Notes under the pieces: generated by a model
Told to the model about the DNA's origin: nothing
Seen by the model: only the letters and a program-made list of their open reading frames with translations
The model's database searches: none
In this document: piece after piece, positions 33,431 to 42,313 of the stretch
Layout: each line of letters opens with the position of its first letter
Position numbering within the stretch: position 1 is the first letter of the stretch
DNA from: JANJUB01 sp031386985
GTDB taxonomy: Bacteria; Armatimonadota; Fimbriimonadia; Fimbriimonadales; Fimbriimonadaceae
DNA length: 64,000 bases
Assembly: GCA_031386985.1 (NCBI GenBank)
Contig: JANNCV010000006.1
Coordinates: 1 to 64,000 of the forward strand
Reading direction: 5' to 3'
Program-made: the position numbers and the translations under genes

Positions 33431-34462
33431 ATGGTTGTGATCCTTGATACCTGCTGCATCATGCCTGAATTCTGGTTCGTGGACGGAGTACCTAACAAAC
33501 TATTGGAGAAAGCAGAACAACTCGGCTATACATTCGCCTTGCCAGAAATCGTTTTGCAAGAGTTGGTGGCAAACTTCCGCGATAAGTTAGATTCTGCAAA
33601 GAAAAAGCATTCAGAATTCAACTCCCTAGCGAGACTCGAAGATGTGGATTACGAGTCGTTGATTCACCAACGAACCGAGGAGTACGACAAGATTCTGCGG
33701 AAAGTGTTTGATGAAAGGGAAAATGAACGTAAAGTGCTTCCCCTACCCAAGGTCAAGCATCAGGATGTGATCAAGCGAATTTGTGACAGGCGCAAACCAT
33801 TTCGGCACGAAGGCGACAAGGGTTACAAGGACTTTCTCTTGTGGCGAACGATTGTTGCCGTAGCGAAAGTGGAACAAGTCTGCTTCGTTAGCGAGAATAC
33901 AGCTGACTTCGGCGACAGGAATCAATTGCTTACTGACTACCGTGACGATCTTAGGAGGGCAGGCATACCAACGGAGCGTGTCTTGTATTATTCATCACCC
34001 AAGGACTTCTACGATATTGAATGCAAACCCAAGCTCGATCGGTTGCGAGAGATTGAAGAAGGTGTGTCCGAAGGCAAGGTCGGATCATTTGATCTGGAAA
34101 AATGGTTGTTGCAAATGGGGCCCCAACTTTACGAGGATGTTAAGCTGAATCCCACTTATTTCTTCGATGAGGAATGGCTCACATCAGCTACCGTCATTCA
34201 TACCGGCATTCCTGAAGGATTCAACAGCGATTCAGCCTATCGCTTGGACGACCAACTTGTTTGGATAGACATTGCATTCAGGCAGGCACTAACGATTAAG
34301 GCCGTTGGTCGAATCCCTGATGGACCTGTGGAAGGCTGGGCATCATACGAAGAAGACAGTTTTGAGCTGGACATTCTAATGCGGGTTTTCTTTGATGAAG
34401 TTGCTCAAACGATTTCAAATTTCGCCATCCAGTTAGTGGAGCACTCACCCAAAGATTCTTAG
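33431..34462 (+). CDS. PIN-domain ribonuclease-like protein (DUF4935 type)
   Basis: 343 residues from ATG 33431, where the domain begins; TATGCT lies 9 nt upstream. The frame is open to 33287 but that part runs through a dispersed repeat. The PIN acidic residues are visible in order: VVILDTCCI (Asp), LPEIVLQELVANF (Glu), GDKGYKDFLLW (Asp) and SENTADFGDR (Asp). Such domains cut RNA. No antitoxin gene adjoins it, so a classical toxin-antitoxin pair is not supported. The C-terminal 150 residues are unassigned. A defence or RNA-quality role is speculation. Confidence 0.75.
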   Translation: MVVILDTCCIMPEFWFVDGVPNKLLEKAEQLGYTFALPEIVLQELVANFRDKLDSAKKKHSEFNSLARLEDVDYESLIHQRTEEYDKILRKVFDERENERKVLPLPKVKHQDVIKRICDRRKPFRHEGDKGYKDFLLWRTIVAVAKVEQVCFVSENTADFGDRNQLLTDYRDDLRRAGIPTERVLYYSSPKDFYDIECKPKLDRLREIEEGVSEGKVGSFDLEKWLLQMGPQLYEDVKLNPTYFFDEEWLTSATVIHTGIPEGFNSDSAYRLDDQLVWIDIAFRQALTIKAVGRIPDGPVEGWASYEEDSFELDILMRVFFDEVAQTISNFAIQLVEHSPKDS

Positions 34463-34516
34463 GCACTTCCGAACGCAACAATCCCCACAATCCCCCAAAC
34501 GCTTCATAATGATCTA

Positions 34517-36343
34517 ATGCCCCAAAACATTCGAAACGTCGGTATCATTGCCCACGTTGATCATGGCAAGACCACCTTGGTAGATGCTATCTTCCGCCAA
34601 TCTGGCACTTTTCGCGAGAATCAGCATATGGCTGAGCGCGTTATGGATAGTAACGACCTTGAGCGCGAGAAGGGGATTACGATTCTTTCTAAGGTCGCCA
34701 GCGTTCGCTATAAAGATTACAAAATCAACATCGTTGACACCCCCGGTCACGCTGATTTTGGCGGTGAAGTCGAACGGGTTCTCTCGATGGTGGATGGGGT
34801 TTTGCTCATCGTGGATGCCAACGAAGGGCCGATGCCGCAGACGCGTTTCGTGCTGAAAAAAGCCTTTGCGAACAAGCTCAAGCCGATTGTTTGTATCAAC
34901 AAAGTAGACCGCGAGGGCGCGCGTCCGCTGGAGGCTTACGATAAGACGATTGATCTGTTTATTGACCTCGGCGCAAGCGAAGACGACATCTTTTTCCCCC
35001 ATCTTTACACGAGCGGAAACGCCGGTTTTGCGCGCGTTTCGCCCGATGGCAGCGAGCAGGATATGCGCGAGCTTTTGGAGATGATCGTGAACGCGATTCC
35101 GCCCCCCGATGTTGACCCGAACGGCCCTTTCCAAGTTCAAATCAACAACCTCGATTACAACGATTACGTGGGGCGAATGTTCGGCGGCAAAGTCTTGCGC
35201 GGCGGCGTAAAAGTCGGCGATCGGCTGGTTCATGTAACGCCGGAAGGCAAGCAGAACGGCTTCAACGTTTCCAAGCTTTGGAGTTACGAGGGCATCACGC
35301 TAACCGAAGTGGAATCGGCTTCGGCGGGCGAGATTATGATGCTGGCCGGTCTGGACGATGTTCACTTGTTCGATTCGATTTGTTCGGCGGAGAAGGTTGA
35401 GCCGCTACCCGCGATTGAGATCGAACCTTCGACTTTGACGATGAACTTCTACGCCAATAACTCCCCACTGGCGGGCAAAGATGGCGGCAAGTTCCTCACG
35501 ATTCACAAGATTCGCGAGCGCATCCAAAAGGAAGAAGCCGTCAGCGTCAGCATCAAGATTGACCCGGAAGGGGCATCGGACTCCGTGAAAGTAGCGGCCA
35601 GAGGCGAGCTTCAGTTGGCGATTTTAATTGAAACTATGCGGAGAGAAGGCTTCGAGACTCAAATCTCTCGACCTCAAGTTATCTTCAAGCGCGATGAGAA
35701 AGGCGCGATTTTGGAGCCGTTCGAGTCGGTAACCTTGGAGCTTCCCGATGATACGGTTGGCGGAGTTATGGAAGAATTGGCGCGCCGAAAAGGCGAGCTT
35801 AGAAATATGGGCAGCGAATCGGGGACTTCTCGGCTGGAATATTCCATACCGACCCGTGGGCTTATCGGCTTCCGTTCCGCGTATCTGACCTTGACGAAAG
35901 GGCTCGGAATTCTCGGCTCGATCTACGATGGCTATTATCCGTACAAGGGCGAAGTGGCTTCGCGGGTTAACGGTTCGTTAATTTCGAAAGATCCAGGCAA
36001 GCTCACGCGCTACGCCTACGAGAATATCCAAGTTCGCGGCCAACTTTTCTTCCCCATTGGTTCTGAACTTTACGGCGGAATGATTGTGGGCGCGTGCGCC
36101 CGCGATGAGGATATGATCGTGAATGCAACGGTTCAAAAGGCCGCAAACAATATGCGTTCAGCAACCAACGAGGCGACGACGGTTCTGGACGGGCACAAGG
36201 AGTTCTCGCTTGAGCAAGCGCTGGCTTGGCTTCGCGATGACGAACTGCTAGAGGTAACCCCCAAGCAGCTTAGATTCCGAAAGAAAATCCTAGATCACAG
36301 CGAGCGAAGGGTTTCGGAAAGGCGAAGCGAAGTTGTGGTGTAG
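34517..36343 (+). CDS. typA: Ribosome-associated GTPase TypA/BipA
   Basis: 608 residues, the usual length. GTPase motifs are G1 AHVDHGKTTL, switch GITILSK, G3 DTPGHADFG and G4 NKVDR. EF-G-like domains and the TypA-specific C-terminal region (RGLIGFRSAYLTLTKG, NEATTVLDGHKEFSLEQAL) follow. TypA binds 70S ribosomes and aids assembly and translation under cold or stress. It is probably monocistronic; the PIN gene ends 54 bp upstream. Confidence 0.97.
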   Translation: MPQNIRNVGIIAHVDHGKTTLVDAIFRQSGTFRENQHMAERVMDSNDLEREKGITILSKVASVRYKDYKINIVDTPGHADFGGEVERVLSMVDGVLLIVDANEGPMPQTRFVLKKAFANKLKPIVCINKVDREGARPLEAYDKTIDLFIDLGASEDDIFFPHLYTSGNAGFARVSPDGSEQDMRELLEMIVNAIPPPDVDPNGPFQVQINNLDYNDYVGRMFGGKVLRGGVKVGDRLVHVTPEGKQNGFNVSKLWSYEGITLTEVESASAGEIMMLAGLDDVHLFDSICSAEKVEPLPAIEIEPSTLTMNFYANNSPLAGKDGGKFLTIHKIRERIQKEEAVSVSIKIDPEGASDSVKVAARGELQLAILIETMRREGFETQISRPQVIFKRDEKGAILEPFESVTLELPDDTVGGVMEELARRKGELRNMGSESGTSRLEYSIPTRGLIGFRSAYLTLTKGLGILGSIYDGYYPYKGEVASRVNGSLISKDPGKLTRYAYENIQVRGQLFFPIGSELYGGMIVGACARDEDMIVNATVQKAANNMRSATNEATTVLDGHKEFSLEQALAWLRDDELLEVTPKQLRFRKKILDHSERRVSERRSEVVV

Positions 36344-36361
36344 CGTCGGGGTAAGTTGACG

Positions 36362-37141
36362 TTATCTTGAGCTCTTCAGAGTTTGCGTTGTCTTAATTTC
36401 AACAATTACTTTGCCAGCGGGTGAGTCCATTTCTTGGTGTTGATTTGAACGAGCGCCGAAGATTGAACCAGTAGCCGTATCGTAATCGGTCTCACCTTCC
36501 AGTTTCCAGTCCATTTTCAGCGCCTTCCTGTTAGCCAATAGCTCCACCTTGTTAGAACCTGAAAAGGCCACAACCGCAACTTGCGCTCCGTCTTTATTAT
36601 CAATTCTTGCCAGCGAAAGATTTAGCGTCAGCCGGTCGCCCTTTGTAACCTTTAGGTTTCCTTGGCTTAGCTTATCGAACATTTCAGCAAGGTTAAGATC
36701 GGACGTCCACTTATCGCCTATTGCCAGCGCCTTTGAAGGGAATGGGGGAGTCATTTTCAAGCCTTCTCCAGCGTTTGTGAGCATGGCCTTAAGGGCAGGA
36801 TCGGACGACGGGCTAGTCACCGACTGAACTTGGCCACCCGGTGACATTGTAATATTCATGACCACGCCCTTTAGCTGGGGATTATCGGCCGATTCAACCG
36901 TTGTTTTGTACAAGACATGAGTCGAGTCAGACTCAATGACTTCCATTGTGGATTGCATGCTTTGAGTCCTTGAAGCCGGCGCACCCCCCGGAGGAGTCGT
37001 CGTCTGAACGGTCGTTTTTTCGTAAACGTAAATGGCTCCAACTTTGGGTTTCAAGACCAGCGTAATCGAGGTTCCTGAAGGAGAGCTGCAGGAAAACAAA
37101 CCTACCAAGGCCAAGACGATAAGGAGGGAACCTTTGAGCAT
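36362..37141 (-). CDS. DUF6263-like lipoprotein
   Basis: 259 residues. Signal peptide with lipobox LFSC (Cys18) predicts a lipid-anchored protein. The mature part has repeated beta strands (GAIYVYEKTTVQTTTPP, IESDSTHVLYKTTVESAD, LKMDWKLEGETDYDTATGSIFG, VIVEIKTTQTLKSS) matching the DUF6263 layout. Function unknown. TAAGCT ends 6 nt before ATG. Confidence 0.7.
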   Translation of the reverse strand: MLKGSLLIVLALVGLFSCSSPSGTSITLVLKPKVGAIYVYEKTTVQTTTPPGGAPASRTQSMQSTMEVIESDSTHVLYKTTVESADNPQLKGVVMNITMSPGGQVQSVTSPSSDPALKAMLTNAGEGLKMTPPFPSKALAIGDKWTSDLNLAEMFDKLSQGNLKVTKGDRLTLNLSLARIDNKDGAQVAVVAFSGSNKVELLANRKALKMDWKLEGETDYDTATGSIFGARSNQHQEMDSPAGKVIVEIKTTQTLKSSR

Positions 37142-37172
37142 AGATGAAGCTTACTCCGGTTTGGTTAATGAT

Positions 37173-37205
37173 AATGGCCCCCAAAACGAATTTTTGGGGG
37201 CCATT
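37173..37205 (-). terminator. Strong hairpin, probable terminator of the cytochrome gene
   Basis: Perfect 14-bp stem AATGGCCCCCAAAA / TTTTGGGGGCCATT with loop CGAAT, 12 bp after the minus-strand cytochrome stop and before the -10 region of the next gene. There is no long T tract after it, so termination is likely but not certain. Confidence 0.65.
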
Positions 37206-37216
37206 GCAGGTTTGCC

Positions 37217-37603
37217 TTACTGCCCGAGCGCTTTCAACCCGGCGACCATCGCCGTTCGCTCAGCATCGCTTGGTTGCTTCCCGGCGGTAGCGGGGGGCAT
37301 TTTCTTGGTCTCTACTTCACTAGCCATCTTGGCAAAGGCGGCTTTGTCAATATCCGCTTCGGACTTAAATGCCGTCATATCAATGCCGCCCTGCTTGTTC
37401 GTGGCATCGTGGCATGGCATACAAAAGCTATCAATTCCGGTCTTCACCGAGGCAAAATCAACTTTGGGTGCTTCAGTTCCGGGTGTCGTATCCGATGGTT
37501 TGGTCTCGTCGGCCTTGGCCGTAACCTCGCCGCCAGAGCAACCGATCGCGAACGCAAGAATGATGAAAGCCCCGATGAGGCCAAGTAACGATGTTCTTCG
37601 CAT
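37217..37603 (-). CDS. Lipoprotein cytochrome c-like protein
   Basis: 128 residues. Signal peptide with lipobox AIGC. One haem-binding motif CMPCH (about residue 62) and a later KKMPP that can supply the axial Met. The layout is that of small cytochrome c / planctomycete-type cytochromes. It is likely an electron carrier on the outer face of a membrane; partner unknown. Confidence 0.8.
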   Translation of the reverse strand: MRRTSLLGLIGAFIILAFAIGCSGGEVTAKADETKPSDTTPGTEAPKVDFASVKTGIDSFCMPCHDATNKQGGIDMTAFKSEADIDKAAFAKMASEVETKKMPPATAGKQPSDAERTAMVAGLKALGQ

Positions 37604-37657
37604 AGAATAGCTACTTTATCAAATCCAGCCATCAAAACGCAAGGCCCTCCGATGAAT

Positions 37658-39724
37658 TCATCTAACCGGGGGCGGATTGCCTCGCCGATTAAAGAATGCT
37701 CCGCCAAACGACATCATCTTTTCAAAGGTCTTCATGCCCTTTTTCATCTTTTCCAAAACGCCGTCAAATTCGGGCCCCATTTTATTGAAGTCAACCTTTT
37801 CGGCCGGATCATCTGTTGTCTCAAAGAGCTCCTCTTTGGCTCCATAATTGGGCATGCAGACCAGTTTCAGCTCAATGCGCTTGCGCTTGATGTGTTCGAA
37901 GGAAGTCGGCATTTGCGCTCCAAACTCGCCCACGAACATGGGTAAATCTTTCATTGCGATTACGCTTGCAAGCTGGGTCTGACTGATTGAATCTCCCATG
38001 CCGAACAACTCGTTCGCGTCACCTTTCCCTTCGCCAGCGGGCCGATATCCATCTTCTAAGGTCTCTGAAAGCACAATAAACCCATCGGGTGGTAAGCCAT
38101 TGGGCAGTGCTTCGGTTGGTTCACCTAAGTAAGAACTGCGGCCCTCAAGGTCCGCCATCTGCTTCTTAAACATTGATTCCATATCAAACATGCTCTCGAA
38201 CATGTCGGATTCATTCACGCTGTTTCCAAAGCCAGCGGCCGCCGAGTGATGAGCACCATAGACGATTGAATCTGCCAGCTTTCTCTGCTCGGAACTTAGC
38301 TGGTTAATCGCTACGCCCTTGGCTCGGGCACTCAGCTTTTGGCCCTTACTCAGAGTTCCGTAGAGCTTGAGCAGCTCGGAGTTTTGACCGTAAAGGTTGC
38401 CTCCGAATAAAGTGATTGCATAAGTCGGGCGCATGGAATTGCGATCAAAAGCATCGTATTCCGCCGCAAGCCAAGCGCGATCATCCAGCGTGAGCCGAGG
38501 TTGGCTTAGCCTCCCCAAAACTGCGGAGAGACGATCGCGGTCGAAGTTTGTTTCGTCGTCCCCGAGCTTTCGTGTCAGCCAAGGACCTTTTTGTTTCAAA
38601 TCAATTCCGTGCATCGTCAGCACGTCAGCGAAGGTGAGAGAATCAGCGGTAAACAGCTCAGAATCGGCAAGGCCGAGCACGATGCTACGCTTTTCTTCAG
38701 CAAGCACCTGATCCAAAACCTCCTGATCAAACTTCAGAAATGGATCGGACTCGGCGATCTTAAGCAGGGCATCGCGGGTCGGGCTTTTCTTGGCTTTGCC
38801 CGGCATACGGCTCGAAAAATCGGTGAGACCTTTCGCGAACTCCGCCGCCTCTTTAGAGAGCTTTACCACGCGGGTGTCCTCCTTGTCTTTTTCTTGGCCC
38901 TTGTCCTTCGTTGGTAGGGTTTCTCTTGAAATCACCTCCGGCATAGCTTCAGTTGCCATCACCTCGTCATAAAATCCGGCGTTGCCGCTGATGATCATTT
39001 TTCCGTTTGCATCAAATCCTTGCAACGCCGTCTGCACGTAACTATCTATCGTAAAAACAAAGTTGAACTTCGCGACGGGAGTCGTGATGGCCTTAGGGCG
39101 CTCGAAGTCGTTATACAAATCAATGAGCTTGATCATTTCAGGTGGAAATGACTTTTTAAACTCGTCCATCTGGTCGTCCTCTTCTCGAGGCTTGTTCGCT
39201 TGTTTGTTGTGCTCCGCGATCAGCGCTTGAATCAAGGTGCTGTTGATGGAAGGAGCCTGCCGTTGCATGCGAGTGGGGTGCGTTGAATAAACCACTCGCG
39301 TTCCATTTGGCATCGCTGCAAGCGCGTTAACGCCCACTGCGCGAATGACCAGGGCTAAAACTTTGGACTCCGAGTCTTTCGATTTATCGGCTTGGGTTAA
39401 ATAATCGTTGATTGCTTTTGTTGTCTGAGCCTGTCGAGCCGCCTTGATTCGGAGTGCCCGAGCAGGATCCGGCTTGAGAATCCGAACACCTTCGGAGTTA
39501 ACTTCCCATTTTGATCCAACCGCCTCCGCCACCTTTTCGAGTAGGTCGTTTGCAGAGACATCCTTGGTCTTAACGTAGATTGACTTCCACTGCTCACTTC
39601 GCGAAACTTCGAGCGGCACCCCCAGCGCCTTGCTCAGAGCGGGGACGAAGTCACGAAGACTGGCAACCGGGTGTGAAAAACTCAGTGTCGTCTGAACGAA
39701 CACAAGGGATAGCGCACTAATCAT
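37658..39724 (-). CDS. Large secreted protein with secretin-short-domain-like N-terminus
   Basis: 688 residues from Met at 39724, chosen for its signal peptide (MISALSLVFVQTTLSFSHP) and AAGGA site; TATAAT lies 12 nt upstream. Residues about 20-80 (VASLRDFVPALSKALGVPLEV, DLLEKVAEAVGSKWEV) have the layout of an STN/secretin N domain. The rest is unassigned with many charged helices. It is a probable family member of the protein at 21596-23515. Divergent from the lysozyme-like gene. Confidence 0.6.
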   Translation of the reverse strand: MISALSLVFVQTTLSFSHPVASLRDFVPALSKALGVPLEVSRSEQWKSIYVKTKDVSANDLLEKVAEAVGSKWEVNSEGVRILKPDPARALRIKAARQAQTTKAINDYLTQADKSKDSESKVLALVIRAVGVNALAAMPNGTRVVYSTHPTRMQRQAPSINSTLIQALIAEHNKQANKPREEDDQMDEFKKSFPPEMIKLIDLYNDFERPKAITTPVAKFNFVFTIDSYVQTALQGFDANGKMIISGNAGFYDEVMATEAMPEVISRETLPTKDKGQEKDKEDTRVVKLSKEAAEFAKGLTDFSSRMPGKAKKSPTRDALLKIAESDPFLKFDQEVLDQVLAEEKRSIVLGLADSELFTADSLTFADVLTMHGIDLKQKGPWLTRKLGDDETNFDRDRLSAVLGRLSQPRLTLDDRAWLAAEYDAFDRNSMRPTYAITLFGGNLYGQNSELLKLYGTLSKGQKLSARAKGVAINQLSSEQRKLADSIVYGAHHSAAAGFGNSVNESDMFESMFDMESMFKKQMADLEGRSSYLGEPTEALPNGLPPDGFIVLSETLEDGYRPAGEGKGDANELFGMGDSISQTQLASVIAMKDLPMFVGEFGAQMPTSFEHIKRKRIELKLVCMPNYGAKEELFETTDDPAEKVDFNKMGPEFDGVLEKMKKGMKTFEKMMSFGGAFFNRRGNPPPVR

Positions 39725-39865
39725 ATTTCCTTCTCTATTATATGTGCGTTTGATTGCGGGTGCGCGTTGCAAATCACAAACGCCGCACTGACTTTTTGTT
39801 GAAATTACTTGAACCGCGAAAACTTACCAGGTAGGCTCTGCCTTAGAGCGTGGAAATTACGCTCT

Positions 39866-41236
39866 ATGGCGATGGGTGGGTTTAGACGTTCGATTTCATG
39901 CTTGGCCGCAATTTGCGTAGCTTCATTTGGAGCTGCGCAGTTCAACGATAAAGAAAAGAGCAATATTCAGGCTTACTGGGCTTTAGCAGACCGATACCGA
40001 ATTTGCACCCCAGAATCAATCAAAAACTCACCTTATCAGGTTCGATTGACACCAGAGGGGAGCTTGTGGCTATGGGCGTACAATCAAAAACGCGGACTTG
40101 GCAAAGTCCTTCAAACGCCAACTCCACAGAACGAAGATCAAAGAGAGTGGGAGACTTGGATTGAAAACAAGATTGCCTATGACCGGTACGTGGCTCAGGT
40201 TGGCGCAAATGTTACGAACAAGGCATTAGGTTTTGCTGATCAACCAGCGGCGACGGTTCCTTCACCGGGTCCCACTCCCGAGGGACTGCGTTTCCTAGTG
40301 GGGGATGCCCCACTGTTTGCGTCATCTGTTCAGCCCTCTCAACACGAGATAACCTTTCACGATGGTGTGACCCTCAAGTTGACTGACAATCCCGCGATGC
40401 GTCCGCGCTACGCGTACTATCGGTGGGCTGAGGGCGTGATGAGTGGGGGCACCCAGGTCAAGAAGCTTGCCCAATCCACCCTCGACGGGCTCTTTGCAAA
40501 AGCCCTTATTGGTGAGTCCGTTCAACGCGTGATGAAGGCGGTTTCAATGCTCGAAGGCGGGTTTGACTCGATCAACACTTACGATACTGGCTTTGTGTCC
40601 GTCGGATTTATTCAGTTTGCTTGTTTGTCAAAGGGCGCGGGCTCATTAGGCTCGGTCTTGCTTAAAGAAAAACAGACGGATCCGGTTGCCTTCGAGAAAG
40701 ACTTCCGGCAGTTCGGGTTGGACGTGAGCAACGACGGGCAACTCGTTGCGCTAAACCTGGCAGTTGGAGAAAATCTAACCGGGTTTGATGCCGCAAAGAT
40801 GATTATCAAGGACAAGCGCTTGATTGCGGTTTTTCAGCGCGCGGGCCAAGTGAGTGACCCTTTTAAGGTTGCCCAGTTGCTGGTAGCAAAGCAACAATAT
40901 TATCCGGAAGACGATACCGTGCCGCTGACCTTTGGCAACCAAACTGTAAACACGCGAGTGGGGGACATCTTTAAGAGCGAAGCCGGCATCGCGACACTTA
41001 TGGATTGGAAAGTGAATACCGGCAAGTTCGGTGATTTAGTTGGAAAGGCCAACGCCATTGCAAAGGACAATGGCCTTAAGTCAGCAAGCGAGCTCGCGGA
41101 TTACGAAATTGACCTGGTGCGCCAGATGCGGTTTCGCAAAGATTTCTTAAGCGATGCTAGTCTTTCCCAGCCAGTGGCTAAGAAGAGATTAGCGAGTCGC
41201 AAAGGCTCACGAAAGAGCCAGCGCCGCTCCTCCTAG
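39866..41236 (+). CDS. Secreted lysozyme-like/peptidoglycan-binding protein
   Basis: 456 residues from Met at 39866, which starts a signal peptide with a twin arginine (FRRSISCLAAICVASFGAA); a TTG at 39809 is possible. The C-terminal half contains SMLEGGFDSINTYDTGFVSVGFIQF, a lysozyme-like segment with an acidic residue before a GF.QF pattern, then DPVAFEKDFRQFGLDVSNDGQ. This resembles endolysin-like proteins that process cell wall; catalysis is inferred. The tail is very basic (KKRLASRKGSRKSQRRS). The 3' end overlaps the ROK gene by 30 bp. Confidence 0.55.
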   Translation: MAMGGFRRSISCLAAICVASFGAAQFNDKEKSNIQAYWALADRYRICTPESIKNSPYQVRLTPEGSLWLWAYNQKRGLGKVLQTPTPQNEDQREWETWIENKIAYDRYVAQVGANVTNKALGFADQPAATVPSPGPTPEGLRFLVGDAPLFASSVQPSQHEITFHDGVTLKLTDNPAMRPRYAYYRWAEGVMSGGTQVKKLAQSTLDGLFAKALIGESVQRVMKAVSMLEGGFDSINTYDTGFVSVGFIQFACLSKGAGSLGSVLLKEKQTDPVAFEKDFRQFGLDVSNDGQLVALNLAVGENLTGFDAAKMIIKDKRLIAVFQRAGQVSDPFKVAQLLVAKQQYYPEDDTVPLTFGNQTVNTRVGDIFKSEAGIATLMDWKVNTGKFGDLVGKANAIAKDNGLKSASELADYEIDLVRQMRFRKDFLSDASLSQPVAKKRLASRKGSRKSQRRSS

Positions 41237-42223
41237 CAAGCCTGCATCTTCGATTCGTTCGGCTTGAACGATGCGAGCATCTCGGAAGAGGCTGGGAATT
41301 GCCGCATCTCGGGCGGACTCCCTCGCCGGTTCAAGCAGCCATTTTCCTGCCTTGGCAATCTGCCCACCGATAGCAACCACATCAGGTGCAAAAATATTAA
41401 TGCAGTTGGCAATGCCGATGCCCAAGTAACCACCAATTTCCCGCCAAACTTGAATTGCAAGTTCGTCGCCCTTTTCGGCGGCATCGAACAGAATTTGCGG
41501 GGATAGTTCGCCCAGGTCACCGTCAACAAGATCAGGAAGGATTGAGGTCCGCCCACGTCTGAGACGATGTAGCGCCCGCTCGACGATCGAATCCCGTTGA
41601 CAATGGCCTTCAATCGCTCCGTACGAACCCGCTGAACAATCGAGCCCATCCGCGTGAATAACCATGTGACCCAGTTCGCCTCCGCCCCCATTTCCTCCAA
41701 CCAAGAGCAAGGGGCCCTCCGATTTTCCGGAAACGGAGCCTGGACCAAGAACCACGCCTCCGCCGATTCCAGTTCCAACCGTAAGCATAACCAAACACTT
41801 AGCCCGGTTTTGCCCGACTCCAAACCGATATTCGCCCAGCGCGGCTAAATTTGCGTCGTTTCCTAATCGAATCGGGCATGTCAAGCCGGTTTCGGCGAGA
41901 ATTGCGTCGCGTAGGGGGACTTCGCTCCAAGCAATGAACACTCCATCGTCGTAGAATCCAAAGTTGGGTGACCAAATGACGACCCCACGCTCATCATCTA
42001 TGTGCCCGGGCACGGCGATTCCGATCGCACATGGAGCTGCTTGAGCAGTTTGGAGGGCTTCGGTGATAACATTAGCTATGGCTTTAACGACGGCGGCGGT
42101 CCCTTCAATGGCATTTGAGGATTGCGAGAACGATTTGCCTAGCTGAGTTCCGTCTTCATTAAAGACCGCGGCGCGAACATTTGTTCCGCCCAAATCAACA
42201 CCAACGACAATTCGATCTGACAT
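41207..42223 (-). CDS. ROK family sugar kinase (glucokinase-like)
   Basis: 338 residues from Met at 42223; TAAAAT lies 8 nt upstream. Phosphate-binding VVGVDLGGTNVRAA, catalytic GNDANLAALGEYRFG, and TVGTGIGGGVVL with GGGGELGHM are ROK signatures. The zinc motif normally CxCGxxGCxE is degenerate (DCSAGSYGAIEG), keeping only the first Cys and the Glu. It probably phosphorylates glucose or a related sugar, but the lost zinc site makes specificity uncertain. No transporter adjoins it. Confidence 0.85.
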   Translation of the reverse strand: MSDRIVVGVDLGGTNVRAAVFNEDGTQLGKSFSQSSNAIEGTAAVVKAIANVITEALQTAQAAPCAIGIAVPGHIDDERGVVIWSPNFGFYDDGVFIAWSEVPLRDAILAETGLTCPIRLGNDANLAALGEYRFGVGQNRAKCLVMLTVGTGIGGGVVLGPGSVSGKSEGPLLLVGGNGGGGELGHMVIHADGLDCSAGSYGAIEGHCQRDSIVERALHRLRRGRTSILPDLVDGDLGELSPQILFDAAEKGDELAIQVWREIGGYLGIGIANCINIFAPDVVAIGGQIAKAGKWLLEPARESARDAAIPSLFRDARIVQAERIEDAGLLGGAALALS

Positions 42224-42313
42224 AGTGTGCGATTTTACGTGAAATCGGGCACTTCGCATCGTTCGGGCGCATTATGACGTAGGGAAAGGTCAAAGGGATC
42301 TGGGGAAAATAAT

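Noticed and set aside
34514..35233. 239-codon minus-strand frame
   Set aside because: It is antisense to typA, whose motifs are unmistakable.
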